A stretch of 52,778 nt of DNA from assembly GCA_024699645.1 (NCBI GenBank), contig JAILPE010000105.1:1-52778 (forward strand), given 5' to 3'. A program made the translations under genes and the position numbers. The DNA is from Lachnospiraceae bacterium (GTDB taxonomy: Bacteria > Bacillota > Clostridia > Lachnospirales > Lachnospiraceae). Positions 32,579 to 41,303 of this stretch are shown here, one piece after another. Within the stretch, counting starts at the first letter, position 1. Each line of letters starts with the position of its first letter. Under the pieces are notes generated by a model, which was not told where the DNA came from, ran no database searches, and saw only the letters and a program-made list of their open reading frames with translations.

Positions 32579-33493
32579 ATGATCGATATAGTAGAAAAAA
32601 CGCGGCATGAATGGGGTGAATCGGACAGAAAAAGAGATGCGAACTTTAAAACCCCGGATGATATAGAAAGGTTTGATGATATTTCCTACGGTGATCATCC
32701 CGAGTGGAATCTTCTGGATGTTTATCGCCCGAAGTCGGAAGAAGGTAAAAGACTGCCGGTTATCATGATAGTGCACGGCGGAGGCTGGTTATACGGAGAC
32801 AAAGGGGTTTATCAGTATTACGCGATGAGTCTTGCACAACAAGGCTTTGCGGTGGTAAATCCGTCCTACAGACTATCACCCGAATTCAAGTATCCTACGC
32901 AGATCGAAGATATCTGCGCTGTTTCGCGTTGGATTTTCGAAAATGAGGGAAAATACGGATTTGATACGGAAAACCTGTTTGCTGTCGGTGATTCAGCAGG
33001 GGCACATCTTACGGTGGTTTTGTCAAACTTGCTTGTAAATCCCGAATTTCTTGAAAAAATGAAAAAAGAGTACCCACAGATGAGCTTTGAAATGCCCGGG
33101 CATATGCGTTTTAATGCTGTTGCGTTAAACTGCGGGAAATATGATATTCTTGTCGGAAATTTTATTGTTGACGGATGGCTTCAAAAAAAGATCCTTGCGA
33201 AGGGCGGAACACGGGCCGAGAGGAAGCTTACTGCGGCCGCCGATTACGTTACGGGAGCGTTCCCGCCCGTATTTGTCATGACTGCTGTAGGTGACGAGCT
33301 AAAGAAGAATTCTCAAATAATCGTTGACGCACTTTTTAAAAACGGAGTACCGTTTTGCTATCGCTTATATGGTACGAATGACAATCCGCTTCATCATGTT
33401 TTTCATTGCAATATCGCACTTGAAGAAGCAAAAAAGTGTAATCGTGATGAGTGCTCGTTCTTTCGTGAAAGAATAGTAAATAGGCATTGTTGA
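32579..33493 (+). CDS. Alpha/beta hydrolase, HSL-type esterase
   Basis: A 304-residue cytoplasmic esterase of the hormone-sensitive-lipase group. The oxyanion motif HGGGW (66-70), nucleophile Ser139 in GDSAGAH and a C-terminal His in HHVFHCN are visible; the acid is probably in TAVGDELK. Substrates are likely short acyl or acetyl esters, fitting use of acetylated plant polysaccharides. AGGAGG precedes the ATG. Confidence 0.88.
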   Translation: MIDIVEKTRHEWGESDRKRDANFKTPDDIERFDDISYGDHPEWNLLDVYRPKSEEGKRLPVIMIVHGGGWLYGDKGVYQYYAMSLAQQGFAVVNPSYRLSPEFKYPTQIEDICAVSRWIFENEGKYGFDTENLFAVGDSAGAHLTVVLSNLLVNPEFLEKMKKEYPQMSFEMPGHMRFNAVALNCGKYDILVGNFIVDGWLQKKILAKGGTRAERKLTAAADYVTGAFPPVFVMTAVGDELKKNSQIIVDALFKNGVPFCYRLYGTNDNPLHHVFHCNIALEEAKKCNRDECSFFRERIVNRHC

Positions 33494-33518
33494 TAAATGT
33501 CGATTAAAATGCTATTCT
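33490..33518 (+). promoter_or_regulatory. Candidate promoter of the deacetylase gene
   Basis: TTGATA (33490-33495), 17 bases, TATTCT (33513-33518), overlapping the stop of the esterase gene. Confidence 0.45.
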
Positions 33519-33550
33519 CTTAAAGACTACTAATGTTTGGTGGAGAAAAA

Positions 33551-34246
33551 ATGATAACTGCAATTTTGACAATAGATGATGTTCCCTCACGTAACACCCC
33601 TGCTATAGTTGATTACCTGAATTCAAAGGAGATAACGGCGGTGATGTTTGCTGTCGGAAAAAATATCGAAAAGTATCGTGACAATGCGATATATGCGTTA
33701 AGACACGGCATGATACTGGGAAACCATACATATTCGCACCCTTATTGCTCGCGGATCGCATTTGAAGAAGTAATCGAAGAGATTGAAAAAAACGAGAAGA
33801 TCCTTGACGGCATATATAAAGATGCGGGTGTTATAAGGAGATATAAACCTTTCCGTTTCCCATACGGAGACAAAGGTGGAGAAAACAAAAAGGCATTGCA
33901 GAGCTATCTCAGAAAAAACGGGTTCAGTAAACTTAATGACTCGCAGATACCGTTCAAGTGGTGGAGAGAAGGCGAGCTCAGCACCGATATAGACACGTTT
34001 TGGACATATGATGTGGCGGAGTATAATATCCGTACCGGAAGCAGCTTTACTGAAGAGGACGTTTATAAAAGGATGGATGCCGAATCGCCGCAAAACGGAG
34101 GAGAGCTTTTTAAGGACGGAAACAGCAACATAATCCTTCTTCATGCTCATGATGAAACGGAAGAAATGGTCCCCGAGTATTACAGGAAGTATCTGGACTA
34201 TATACTTGAAAGAGGCGTTCAGTTCCTTAAACCTGAATTTTTTTGA
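33551..34246 (+). CDS. Polysaccharide deacetylase (NodB domain) family protein
   Basis: A 231-residue NodB-like protein without signal peptide. The metal and catalytic residues are present: TIDD (Asp9, Asp10) and GNHTYSHP (His59, His63), then FRFPYGD and a late His in LLHAHDETEEM. Such enzymes de-N-acetylate or deacetylate glycans; here a cytoplasmic location points to soluble oligosaccharides or a related amidase. GGTGGAG precedes the ATG at 33551. Confidence 0.88.
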   Translation: MITAILTIDDVPSRNTPAIVDYLNSKEITAVMFAVGKNIEKYRDNAIYALRHGMILGNHTYSHPYCSRIAFEEVIEEIEKNEKILDGIYKDAGVIRRYKPFRFPYGDKGGENKKALQSYLRKNGFSKLNDSQIPFKWWREGELSTDIDTFWTYDVAEYNIRTGSSFTEEDVYKRMDAESPQNGGELFKDGNSNIILLHAHDETEEMVPEYYRKYLDYILERGVQFLKPEFF

Positions 34247-34344
34247 CGACTTTCCATTGCTTTCCAACTGATGCTTGTAGTTACGGAAACAGTGCTCGGT
34301 ATAATGTTTGAGGTATTGAAAAAAACCAATATATGATAAGGAAA

Positions 34345-34375
34345 GAAAAGAGCAGCATAAAAACTGCTTCTTTTT
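34345..34375 (+). terminator. Rho-independent terminator of the deacetylase gene
   Basis: AAAAGAGCAG (34345-34354) pairs with CTGCTTCTTTT with one bulge, followed by a T-run. Confidence 0.75.
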
Positions 34376-34578
34376 TAATGATCCGATTGACCTCGACTTC
34401 CGATCTTTTACCATTATACGGATGTTTGAGCCATGAGAAGAGCGCAAATACGGCCGAAGAAATCAAGGTGCGGGAACAAAACACCGCAAACAGAATGTGC
34501 GAAGATAAAACATTGCAAATTGAAAGCGTGAGAACAAAACACTATAAATCACAAAACAAAATATGAGAAATGGACGTA

Positions 34579-34606
34579 TTGTGTGAGTTGATTAGTTTGA
34601 TATAAT
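34579..34606 (+). promoter_or_regulatory. Promoter of the DUF3737/phosphatase pair
   Basis: TTGTGT (34579-34584), 16 bases, TATAAT (34601-34606), about 80 bases before the ATG. Confidence 0.6.
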
Positions 34607-34684
34607 AATAATCGTATCGGGTTATATTTTCACCTGAAGAAAAGCGGATTTTTAGTAATACTTCTTAATCAGGAAGAGGTTGGT

Positions 34685-35524
34685 ATGGAATATATAAAGG
34701 ACAGATCGTTTGATGAAGAAAGAGCTCTTTACGGCAGTGACGGACTTGTGGTTGAAAAATGCAGGTTTGACGGTCCGGCGGACGGAGAGAGCGCATTCAA
34801 GGAAAGTAAAAATATCGAGGTAAAAGAATGCTTCTTTAATCTCAGATATCCGTTCTGGCATATAACAGGGTTAAAGATAACAGGCAGCGAGATGACCATG
34901 AACTGCAGAGCCGCGTTGTGGTATACGAAAAATGCCGATATAGACGATTCAAAGCTTCACGGCATAAAGGCACTTCGTGAATGTTCGGACATAAGCGTTA
35001 AAAACTGCGACATCATATCCCCGGAATTCGGTTGGTTCGTAAAGAATGTAAGAATGACAGATTCATCTGCCGAAAGCGAGTATTTTATGATGAAATCCGA
35101 AAAACTCAGCTTTGAGAACGTTTCTCTTAAGGGTAAGTACTCGTTTCAATACATTACGGATTCAACATTTGAAAACTGTAATTTTGACACCAAGGATGCT
35201 TTTTGGCATGCGAAGAATGTCGTTGTCAGGAACTGCGTCGTTAAGGGTGAGTATCTGGCGTGGTATTCTGAAAATGTTACATTTGATAATTGCACGATAT
35301 CAGGGACTCAGCCATTGTGTTATTGCAAGGGATTAACGCTTATAAACTGCAAGATGATCGATACCGATCTCGCTTTTGAAAAGTCTGAGGTTGAGGCAAC
35401 GATCACAACGCCTGTCATAAGCGTTAAGAATCCAAAGAAAGGAACGATCAGCCTGCCACAGGTTTCGGAGATCATCATGGACGATCCGGAAGCTAAGGGC
35501 GAGGTTGTGGTTGAAGACAAATGA
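34685..35524 (+). CDS. DUF3737 family beta-helix protein
   Basis: A 279-residue cytoplasmic protein of the DUF3737 family. Regular strands of the form LTLINCKM, VVVRNCVVKG and VTFDNCTISG repeat every 20-22 residues, indicating a right-handed beta-helix as in pectin-lyase-like folds, yet no signal peptide and no catalytic residues known to me. Function unknown; the family is common in gut Firmicutes. The last four bases overlap the start of the histidine phosphatase gene, so the two are coupled. Confidence 0.88.
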   Translation: MEYIKDRSFDEERALYGSDGLVVEKCRFDGPADGESAFKESKNIEVKECFFNLRYPFWHITGLKITGSEMTMNCRAALWYTKNADIDDSKLHGIKALRECSDISVKNCDIISPEFGWFVKNVRMTDSSAESEYFMMKSEKLSFENVSLKGKYSFQYITDSTFENCNFDTKDAFWHAKNVVVRNCVVKGEYLAWYSENVTFDNCTISGTQPLCYCKGLTLINCKMIDTDLAFEKSEVEATITTPVISVKNPKKGTISLPQVSEIIMDDPEAKGEVVVEDK

Positions 35525-36243
35525 AACTGATCATAGTAAGACACGGCGATCCGGACTACAAAAACGATTCACTTACGGAAATCGGAAAAACAGAAGCCGA
35601 GGCGCTTTCCGAAAGAATGAAAAATATAAAGGCGCACGAGTGCTACGTTTCGCCGCTTGGGCGCGCAAGGGAAACAGCAGCGCCCTGCCTTGAAAAAATG
35701 CATATGAAGGCACGCGTACTTTGGTGGCTGCGTGAGTTTGCGCCGGTTGTCGACAGACCCCAAAAAACGGGCGTAGCGTGGGACTGGCTTCCGCAGGATT
35801 TGGCGAATATGCCTTATGCGTACGATTATGAGCGCTGGTATGAGTATCCGCCGCTTCAAAACGCCCATGTCGGTGATGAGTACAAAAAAGTCTGCGATGA
35901 GTTCGATTCTTTTCTTAGAGCACACGGATACAGAAAAGACGGAAAGATATTTCGCGCCGAGAAACCAAACAACGACACGATCGTATTTTTCTGCCACTTT
36001 GGGCTTGAATGTGTTCTTCTTTCGTATCTGCTCAACCTTCCCGCGTTTGCCCTTTGGCACACAACGATTGCGGCGCCTACGTCCGTAACAACCGTTGCAA
36101 CGGAAGAGCGAAGAGAAGGTATTGCACAGTTCAGGATGCTTTCTTTCGGAGATACGTCTCACCTTTATGTTGAGGGGCTGACACCTTCATTTTCCGGAAG
36201 ATTCAGAGAGTGTTTTACAAACGAAGACGAGCGCATGGACTGA
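35521..36243 (+). CDS. Histidine phosphatase (phosphoglycerate mutase-like) family protein
   Basis: A 240-residue protein with the phospho-histidine motif IIVRHGDPDY (His8), SPLGRARETA (second Arg) and a late His in FFCHFGLECVLLSYL. It is unlike gpmA and is probably a phosphatase. The substrate is unknown. Translationally coupled to the DUF3737 gene; the 3' end is tandemly repeated. Confidence 0.88.
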   Translation: MKLIIVRHGDPDYKNDSLTEIGKTEAEALSERMKNIKAHECYVSPLGRARETAAPCLEKMHMKARVLWWLREFAPVVDRPQKTGVAWDWLPQDLANMPYAYDYERWYEYPPLQNAHVGDEYKKVCDEFDSFLRAHGYRKDGKIFRAEKPNNDTIVFFCHFGLECVLLSYLLNLPAFALWHTTIAAPTSVTTVATEERREGIAQFRMLSFGDTSHLYVEGLTPSFSGRFRECFTNEDERMD

Positions 36244-36337
36244 GAGCCCGTGCCTTGAAAATAAAGACGAGCGCGATAGATGAGCACATGGATCGGGAGT
36301 CGGCGCTCTGTAAATAAAGACGAGCGCATGGACTTAA
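36224..36337 (+). repeat. Tandem copies of the histidine phosphatase gene 3' end
   Basis: AAGACGAGCGC recurs at 36224, 36264 and 36317; the first and third continue identically as ATGGACT. The first copy holds the stop (36241-36243). Confidence 0.78.
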
Positions 36338-36355
36338 AACAGGGAGGGAAACATT

Positions 36356-37222
36356 ATGTGGATTGTAATGGCTGTTTTGTCGTCTGTTTTTGCGGGACTT
36401 ACTTCGATTCTGGCAAAATGCGGTATCAGAAAGACTGATTCGGATGTTGCAACCGCGCTTCGCACGATTGTGGTTCTTGTTTTCTCCTGGATAATGGTTT
36501 TTGTTGTGGGCTCTGCGGACACGATAACGCAGATTGCCCCGAAATCTCTTTTGTTTCTGCTTCTTTCCGGTGTTGCCACGGGCGCGTCGTGGATCTGTTA
36601 TTTTAAAGCGCTTTCCGTCGGCGATGTAAACAAAGTGGTTCCCGTAGACAAATCGAGTACAGTGCTTACGGTTTTGCTGGCGATAATCCTCTTCGGCGAA
36701 ACCAATCACCTTGCGGTAAAGCTCGTAGGAACCGTTTTCTTGGCGGTAGGCATTATCCTGATGATTGAGAAGAAAAACGCCGATGCCAAAGAAAAGAATG
36801 CAATGTGGCTGCCCTATGCGATCGGTTCGGCTGTATTTGCCGCACTTACTTCGATACTTGCAAAAGTCGGAATATCGGGGGTTGAGTCAAACCTCGGAAC
36901 TGCCATACGTACGGGGGTAGTCCTCGTAATGGCATGGATGATTGTTTTTATAAAAGGAAAACACAAACTTCTTAAGTCTCAAAACGGCAAAGAACTCTTT
37001 TTTATCGCATTGTCGGGGCTGGCAACCGGCGGCAGCTGGCTTTGCTATTATTACGCGATCCAAAATGGAATTGTGAGCGTTGTAGTGCCTATCGATAAGA
37101 TGAGCATCATTATCTCCATAGCATTTTCGTATATAGTTTTTAAGGAAAAACTAAGCAAAAAAGCCCTCGTGGGGCTTTTGTTGATGATCGCCGGAACTCT
37201 TGCCATGGTTATATGGGCATGA
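36356..37222 (+). CDS. EamA/DMT-family transporter
   Basis: A 288-residue membrane protein with about ten transmembrane helices in two homologous EamA halves; the internal repeat is clear (AVLSSVFAGLTSILAKCGI against AVFAALTSILAKVGISGV, and KVVPVDKSSTVLT against VVVPIDKMSII). Members export metabolites or import small molecules in the inner membrane. Substrate unknown. GGGAGGG precedes the ATG. The 3' end is repeated as a 33-bp unit. Confidence 0.93.
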   Translation: MWIVMAVLSSVFAGLTSILAKCGIRKTDSDVATALRTIVVLVFSWIMVFVVGSADTITQIAPKSLLFLLLSGVATGASWICYFKALSVGDVNKVVPVDKSSTVLTVLLAIILFGETNHLAVKLVGTVFLAVGIILMIEKKNADAKEKNAMWLPYAIGSAVFAALTSILAKVGISGVESNLGTAIRTGVVLVMAWMIVFIKGKHKLLKSQNGKELFFIALSGLATGGSWLCYYYAIQNGIVSVVVPIDKMSIIISIAFSYIVFKEKLSKKALVGLLLMIAGTLAMVIWA

Positions 37223-37329
37223 CATATTTCATGCAGTGCCCTCATATGGGTGTGAAATGTCACATGCAGTGCCCTCATATGGGTGTGCGAAGTCTCATGC
37301 AGTGCCCTCATATGGGCATGACATAGTCC
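37211..37329 (+). repeat. Four tandem 33-bp copies of the EamA gene 3' end
   Basis: ATATGGG starts at 37211, 37244, 37277 and 37310, period exactly 33; the shared core ATGCAGTGCCCTCATATGGG begins at 37231, 37264 and 37297. The first unit holds the last codons and the stop TGA (37220-37222). Confidence 0.92.
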
Positions 37330-37338
37330 GGTGCTTAC

Positions 37339-39090
37339 TCAGAAGGTATCAAAAAACGCAGAAACAAATACAGTCGGCGAATTCCAGTAAATTGCAACTT
37401 CGTTCATGTCTGCAAACGGCTCCTCATCGATGTAGTATTTTGCAGCGGGAGTAGCCTCGCCGAGTCGCTCCCTCGTTTGCGGATAGGTCCAGCGCTTATT
37501 CGGACCGCCGACGATAAACCCGGGAACGGGGGCTTTGACCGTATCGGCGCCCGAAGGCCTGTGATGAGGATTCTGGACGCTTCTGATTCCGAAGCCGGTC
37601 ACAAACGAAATGTCAAGCGCATTAAGGCCGAGCGCGTAATCGAGCTGGCAAAGCGCGGCATTTCGCATATCTTCATTGCCTGTAAGCATGTAGTCGACGA
37701 TCATGGTCATGGCATTATTCATGACATTCAGGATGCTTCCCCAGATATATTCGTCAGCCCTTAAGGCTGTGCCGTAGCACGAGTTTTCGCTGCGTTCCAG
37801 GGCCTTCGGACTCTTTAACAAAAAGTCCCTTTTCAGGTCGCCGTATAAATTGTTTCCGCCTTTTTCTTTAATTGAAAACAGGCAGCAAAGGGTACCCAGG
37901 CCGCTTACATCCGCCCAGCCGAACTCGGTTAAAGTCAGGCCTTCAAGAGGGGTGGCGTTTAGGTAAGGGAATTTTTTGACATATTCTTTTACGCCGACTC
38001 TTTCATTTTCGAGCATTTCCTCAAAGAGGCCGGGCTCACCATTTAGTGTATATGCTTCCGGAGACTCATTTTTTGCATAGCGATAAAGACGAGCGGCTTC
38101 ATCGCCGAAAATGGTCTCGCCTGTTGTCGCAAAAAGCTCGCATGAAGCCCAGAACAGTTCGTCGATTACGCGGGTGTCACTGTACGGGCCGGTTCTTAAG
38201 CCCTCGGGATTGACGTAAGGAACGAAGTTTTGGTTTGCTTTTAGCCACTGCCAACCTTGAAGCGCCGAATCTAACATGCGCTTTGAAAATCCGGGATCGA
38301 ATTTATCGTAAATTCTTGCGGCGAGTGCGAGAACGGCTACCGCGTCAGCGGTGGCGCAATGCGAAGGGGGAACAAGGTATTCCGGGTCCGTATCGTCTTC
38401 GGGCATGATAAAGGGAGCAAAGTGATCTTTTGTAAGTTTGTGGTAAAAAGCGCCGTCTTCGCGCTGCATTTTAAGTATCCATTCGAGTTCCCAGCGGGCT
38501 TCGTTTAAAATATCGGGGATAGAGTTGCCTGTTTCAGGAATATTAAGCGGTCTGTCGCAGCCGTTTGGAAACAGCATGTAGGCATAAAGCATGTGAGCGA
38601 CCGTGACGGCACCGGGACTTACGTACTTACCGTAATCACCTGCGTCGTGCCATCCGCCCGTAACAACCTTCGTCTTTGACTTGTCCTCCCAGTCGAACGC
38701 GGGAGCAGTGTGACATGCTTTGTGAGTGAAAAGACCTGCATAGGTTTTCGTAAGTTCGCAGCCGCAGCGCTGATAGTAAAGAGCTTTGATAAGGCCGTCC
38801 GTAAGCTCGGAGTATGCTTTCTCTTTTACCGTAAATGTGACGGAAGTACCCGCACATGAAACACTGTAAGTGCCGCAAGGGATATCACCGAGATTGATGA
38901 GCGCGACATTATCGCCGGATGCCTCATCAAAAGAAAGCTTGGGAGCGTCGAATTCCTTAATTAAGGCTCCGGCCTCGTTGTATACGTAGACGGGTGACTC
39001 AACGAGAACTGCTAAATATTTTGGAAGATGCAAGGAATAACCGTTTTGGTTAACCCTGATCGAGTTGTTGTTTTTTGTTATAATAGACAT
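37339..39090 (-). CDS. Glycoside hydrolase family 9 (endoglucanase/cellodextrinase), cytoplasmic
   Basis: A 583-residue GH9 enzyme. Residues 10-90 form the Ig-like CelD_N domain typical of GH9 theme D. The catalytic (alpha/alpha)6 barrel shows the catalytic Asp pair in GGWHDAGDYGKYV (Asp149, Asp152), the His motif NPHHRPSG and the acid Glu564 in NEVAIYWNSP. No signal peptide is seen, so it should act on imported cello-oligosaccharides, as known for cellodextrinases of rumen Butyrivibrio-type bacteria. The start at 39090 follows AAAGGGG; an upstream in-frame ATG at 39117 is less likely. Confidence 0.94.
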   Translation of the reverse strand: MSIITKNNNSIRVNQNGYSLHLPKYLAVLVESPVYVYNEAGALIKEFDAPKLSFDEASGDNVALINLGDIPCGTYSVSCAGTSVTFTVKEKAYSELTDGLIKALYYQRCGCELTKTYAGLFTHKACHTAPAFDWEDKSKTKVVTGGWHDAGDYGKYVSPGAVTVAHMLYAYMLFPNGCDRPLNIPETGNSIPDILNEARWELEWILKMQREDGAFYHKLTKDHFAPFIMPEDDTDPEYLVPPSHCATADAVAVLALAARIYDKFDPGFSKRMLDSALQGWQWLKANQNFVPYVNPEGLRTGPYSDTRVIDELFWASCELFATTGETIFGDEAARLYRYAKNESPEAYTLNGEPGLFEEMLENERVGVKEYVKKFPYLNATPLEGLTLTEFGWADVSGLGTLCCLFSIKEKGGNNLYGDLKRDFLLKSPKALERSENSCYGTALRADEYIWGSILNVMNNAMTMIVDYMLTGNEDMRNAALCQLDYALGLNALDISFVTGFGIRSVQNPHHRPSGADTVKAPVPGFIVGGPNKRWTYPQTRERLGEATPAAKYYIDEEPFADMNEVAIYWNSPTVFVSAFFDTF

Positions 39091-39176
39091 ATATTCCCCT
39101 TTGATTTTATTGTTCAACAGTCAAAGTATAGCATAGAGGACAGGGATTGTCACAAAAATACGGAGGAATACAGAAC

Positions 39177-39995
39177 ATGAGCGCAAATTTCAGAACGCAG
39201 GAAGAAAGGCTTGATTATCTTGTCGGAGAGTTTAAAGCAGAATCTGTACAGTACAGCGATATTCGGGTCCCACAAAACGTTGAAGACAAACGATGCGTTT
39301 TAAGGAGCCTTATGAATGTGCGCATGCCCGGAGAAATGGGTGCCCGGGTCCTGGAGGTTCAGGACGAGTACCTTAAGGAGCGTGCTCGCGAAAAGGGAGT
39401 TGTAAACGCATGCGATATACCTGCCGATGCTGACGGAATGTCGGTTTGGCAGGGGGATATCACGAGGCTTGCGGTTGATGCGATCGTTAATGCCGCAAAC
39501 TCTCAAATGCTTGGTTGCTTTGTCCCGATGCATACATGTATAGACAATTGCATTCATACTTTTGCGGGGGTGCAGCTGCGCAATGAGTGCAACAAAAGGA
39601 TGGAAGAACTTAGGAAAAAGTTCGGACGCAGATATGAGCAGCCTACTGCCGTTCCTATGCTGACCGACGCATATAATCTGCCGGCAAAGAAGGTTATTCA
39701 TATAGTGGGGCCGATAGTGGCGGGAGCTCTCACACAAAAGCACAAAGAGGAGCTGGCCGATTGTTATAAGAACACTCTCGATATGTGCGCGCAAAATTCG
39801 CTTAAAAGTGTCGCATTTTGCTGTATATCTACGGGGGTATTTCATTTTCCGAACGAGAGGGCGGCACAGATTGCGGTAGAGACGGTAAAGGCATGGAGGG
39901 CAAATAACCCCGGGAAGGTTGAGAGAGTGGTTTTCAATGTGTTCAAAGACATTGATAAACAGCTCTACGAAAAACATCTCGTTCTCGGGAGCTGA
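39177..39995 (+). CDS. Zinc-type macrodomain protein (ADP-ribosyl hydrolase)
   Basis: A 272-residue protein. A helical N-terminal part (1-80) precedes a macrodomain: WQGDITRLAVDAIVNAANSQ, then the Cys/His loop LGCFVPMHTCIDNCIHTFAG, which matches the zinc-dependent macrodomain class of Firmicutes (SauMacro/SpyMacro). Those proteins remove ADP-ribose added by the sirtuin SirTM to lipoylated GcvH-like carriers. No SirTM, GcvH-L or lipoate ligase gene lies beside it, so it may act on other targets. CGGAGG precedes the ATG at 39177. Confidence 0.92.
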   Translation: MSANFRTQEERLDYLVGEFKAESVQYSDIRVPQNVEDKRCVLRSLMNVRMPGEMGARVLEVQDEYLKERAREKGVVNACDIPADADGMSVWQGDITRLAVDAIVNAANSQMLGCFVPMHTCIDNCIHTFAGVQLRNECNKRMEELRKKFGRRYEQPTAVPMLTDAYNLPAKKVIHIVGPIVAGALTQKHKEELADCYKNTLDMCAQNSLKSVAFCCISTGVFHFPNERAAQIAVETVKAWRANNPGKVERVVFNVFKDIDKQLYEKHLVLGS

Positions 39996-40013
39996 AGCCG
40001 GGAGAAAAAGATG

Positions 40014-40051
40014 TTGACAAAATAATTCTTTATGATATCATAATGATATCA
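40014..40051 (+). promoter_or_regulatory. SPFH-RHH promoter with twin palindromes
   Basis: TTGACA (40014-40019) and TATCAT (40036-40041) are 16 bases apart. TGATATCA occurs at 40033-40040 and again at 40044-40051, 11 bases centre to centre, one helical turn. This is the expected arrangement for cooperative binding by a ribbon-helix-helix dimer pair, and the second gene encodes one. Confidence 0.8.
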
Positions 40052-40068
40052 CATAGGAGGTGCTTTGT

Positions 40069-41082
40069 ATGACAGAAAAAATCTATACCAAAAATCGTAA
40101 CGGAATGCTTGCGTTGTTTACTTTACTGCTTTTAATGATCGTATCGATAGCGCTTTTTATTGTGGGCGGTATAAATCAGGTGTATTGGATGATTGTACTC
40201 GGTGGGGTAGTTCTCGTTGTATCGTGCATAATGATTAGCGGACTTGTTGTCGTAAAGCCTCAGGAAGCTGTAGTATTAACACTTTTTGGAAAATATAAGG
40301 GCTCAATCAAAGAAGAAGGATTCTACTTTACAAATCCTTTCTGCACCGCAATTAATCCCGCTGCGGGAACAAGGCTTGCACAGAGCGGTGAGAGTGAGAA
40401 ATTCGGCAGCACCGTAGTAGTTGAAAATTCTCCCGCGGCTCAGGCAAGAGCTAATATTGCGGCAGCAAGCAAGAAAATTTCTCTTAAAGCGATGACGCTT
40501 AACAACGGCAGACAAAAGATAAACGATTGCCTCGGAAATCCCGTTGAGATCGGTATCGCCGTTATCTGGAAGGTTGTTGACACCGCCAAGGCAGTTTTTA
40601 ACGTTGATAATTACAAGGAATATCTTTCTCTTCAGTGTGACAGCGCACTCCGTAATATTGTCAGGATGTACCCCTATGATGTTGCCAAGAACGTCGACAC
40701 GACGGGTGACGGACAGGCTGACGAGGGAAGTTTAAGAGGTTCTGCCGAAACTGTTGCACGCAGGATCAAAGATGAGATTCAGGGTAAAGTCAATGAGGCG
40801 GGTCTTGAGATAGTAGATGCAAGGATCACATATCTTGCTTATGCGCCCGAAATCGCGTCCGTAATGCTTCAGAGACAGCAGGCTTCCGCAATCATCGATG
40901 CGAGAAAGATGATTGTCGACGGTGCTGTGGGAATGGTTGAGATGGCTCTCGAAAGACTCGGTGAAAATAAGATCGTCGATCTTGACGAAGAAAGAAAGGC
41001 AGCTATGGTTTCCAATCTGCTCGTGGTACTTTGCGGTAACCACGACGCTCAACCGATAGTTAATTCGGGAACGTTATATTGA
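40069..41082 (+). CDS. SPFH/band 7 (stomatin-like) membrane protein
   Basis: A 337-residue SPFH protein. Two adjacent transmembrane helices occupy residues about 12-62. The SPFH domain follows ([20 protein letters not shown], then GFYFTNPF, then [20 protein letters not shown]), with a C-terminal helical region ([20 protein letters not shown]). Such proteins form membrane scaffolds, and some act in membrane stress. AGGAGG precedes the ATG at 40069. Only 15 bases separate it from a ribbon-helix-helix gene, a pairing frequent in Firmicutes as far as I recall. Confidence 0.92.
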   Translation: MTEKIYTKNRNGMLALFTLLLLMIVSIALFIVGGINQVYWMIVLGGVVLVVSCIMISGLVVVKPQEAVVLTLFGKYKGSIKEEGFYFTNPFCTAINPAAGTRLAQSGESEKFGSTVVVENSPAAQARANIAAASKKISLKAMTLNNGRQKINDCLGNPVEIGIAVIWKVVDTAKAVFNVDNYKEYLSLQCDSALRNIVRMYPYDVAKNVDTTGDGQADEGSLRGSAETVARRIKDEIQGKVNEAGLEIVDARITYLAYAPEIASVMLQRQQASAIIDARKMIVDGAVGMVEMALERLGENKIVDLDEERKAAMVSNLLVVLCGNHDAQPIVNSGTLY

Positions 41083-41097
41083 GATAAGGTGTTATAA

Positions 41098-41295
41098 ATG
41101 GCTGAGAAAAAACAAGTTCCGCTCCGTCTTTCGGAAAAACTCTATAACGATATAGCCGCGTGGGCAGAGGACGATTTCAGGTCCGTAAACGGGCAGATAG
41201 AGTACCTGCTCTCGGAGTGTGTAAGACAGCGGAAAAAGTACGGAAAGTATGTCGGTGAAGAAATCGACAAGCCTCCGGAATTAGACATTCAGTAA
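41098..41295 (+). CDS. Arc-like ribbon-helix-helix protein
   Basis: A 65-residue protein. VPLRLSEKLYNDIAAWAEDD and SVNGQIEYLLSECVRQRKKY fit the Arc/MetJ strand-helix-helix fold, where the strand inserts into the DNA groove. Probably the autoregulator of the SPFH operon, acting on the twin TGATATCA sites. It has been labelled antitoxin-like in some genomes, but no toxin-like gene is present. AAGGTG precedes the ATG. Confidence 0.88.
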   Translation: MAEKKQVPLRLSEKLYNDIAAWAEDDFRSVNGQIEYLLSECVRQRKKYGKYVGEEIDKPPELDIQ

Positions 41296-41303
41296 ATTAT
41301 TTA

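Larger units (their letters stand above)
34247..34684. other. Intergenic region
   Basis: Contains a terminator, about three degenerate ~30-bp repeats (GTGCGGGAACAAAACAC-like, 34468-34560) and the promoter of the DUF3737 gene. An ORF at 34333-34566 crosses the terminator and has no ribosome site, so it is not called. Confidence 0.6.

Noticed and set aside
34333-34566. 77-residue ORF between the deacetylase and DUF3737 genes
   Set aside because: It begins over a terminator hairpin, has no ribosome site, and its C-terminus is a degenerate short repeat.
41098-41295. Toxin-antitoxin pair with the SPFH gene
   Set aside because: The partner is a large SPFH membrane protein, not a toxin family; the RHH protein is better explained as an autoregulator.
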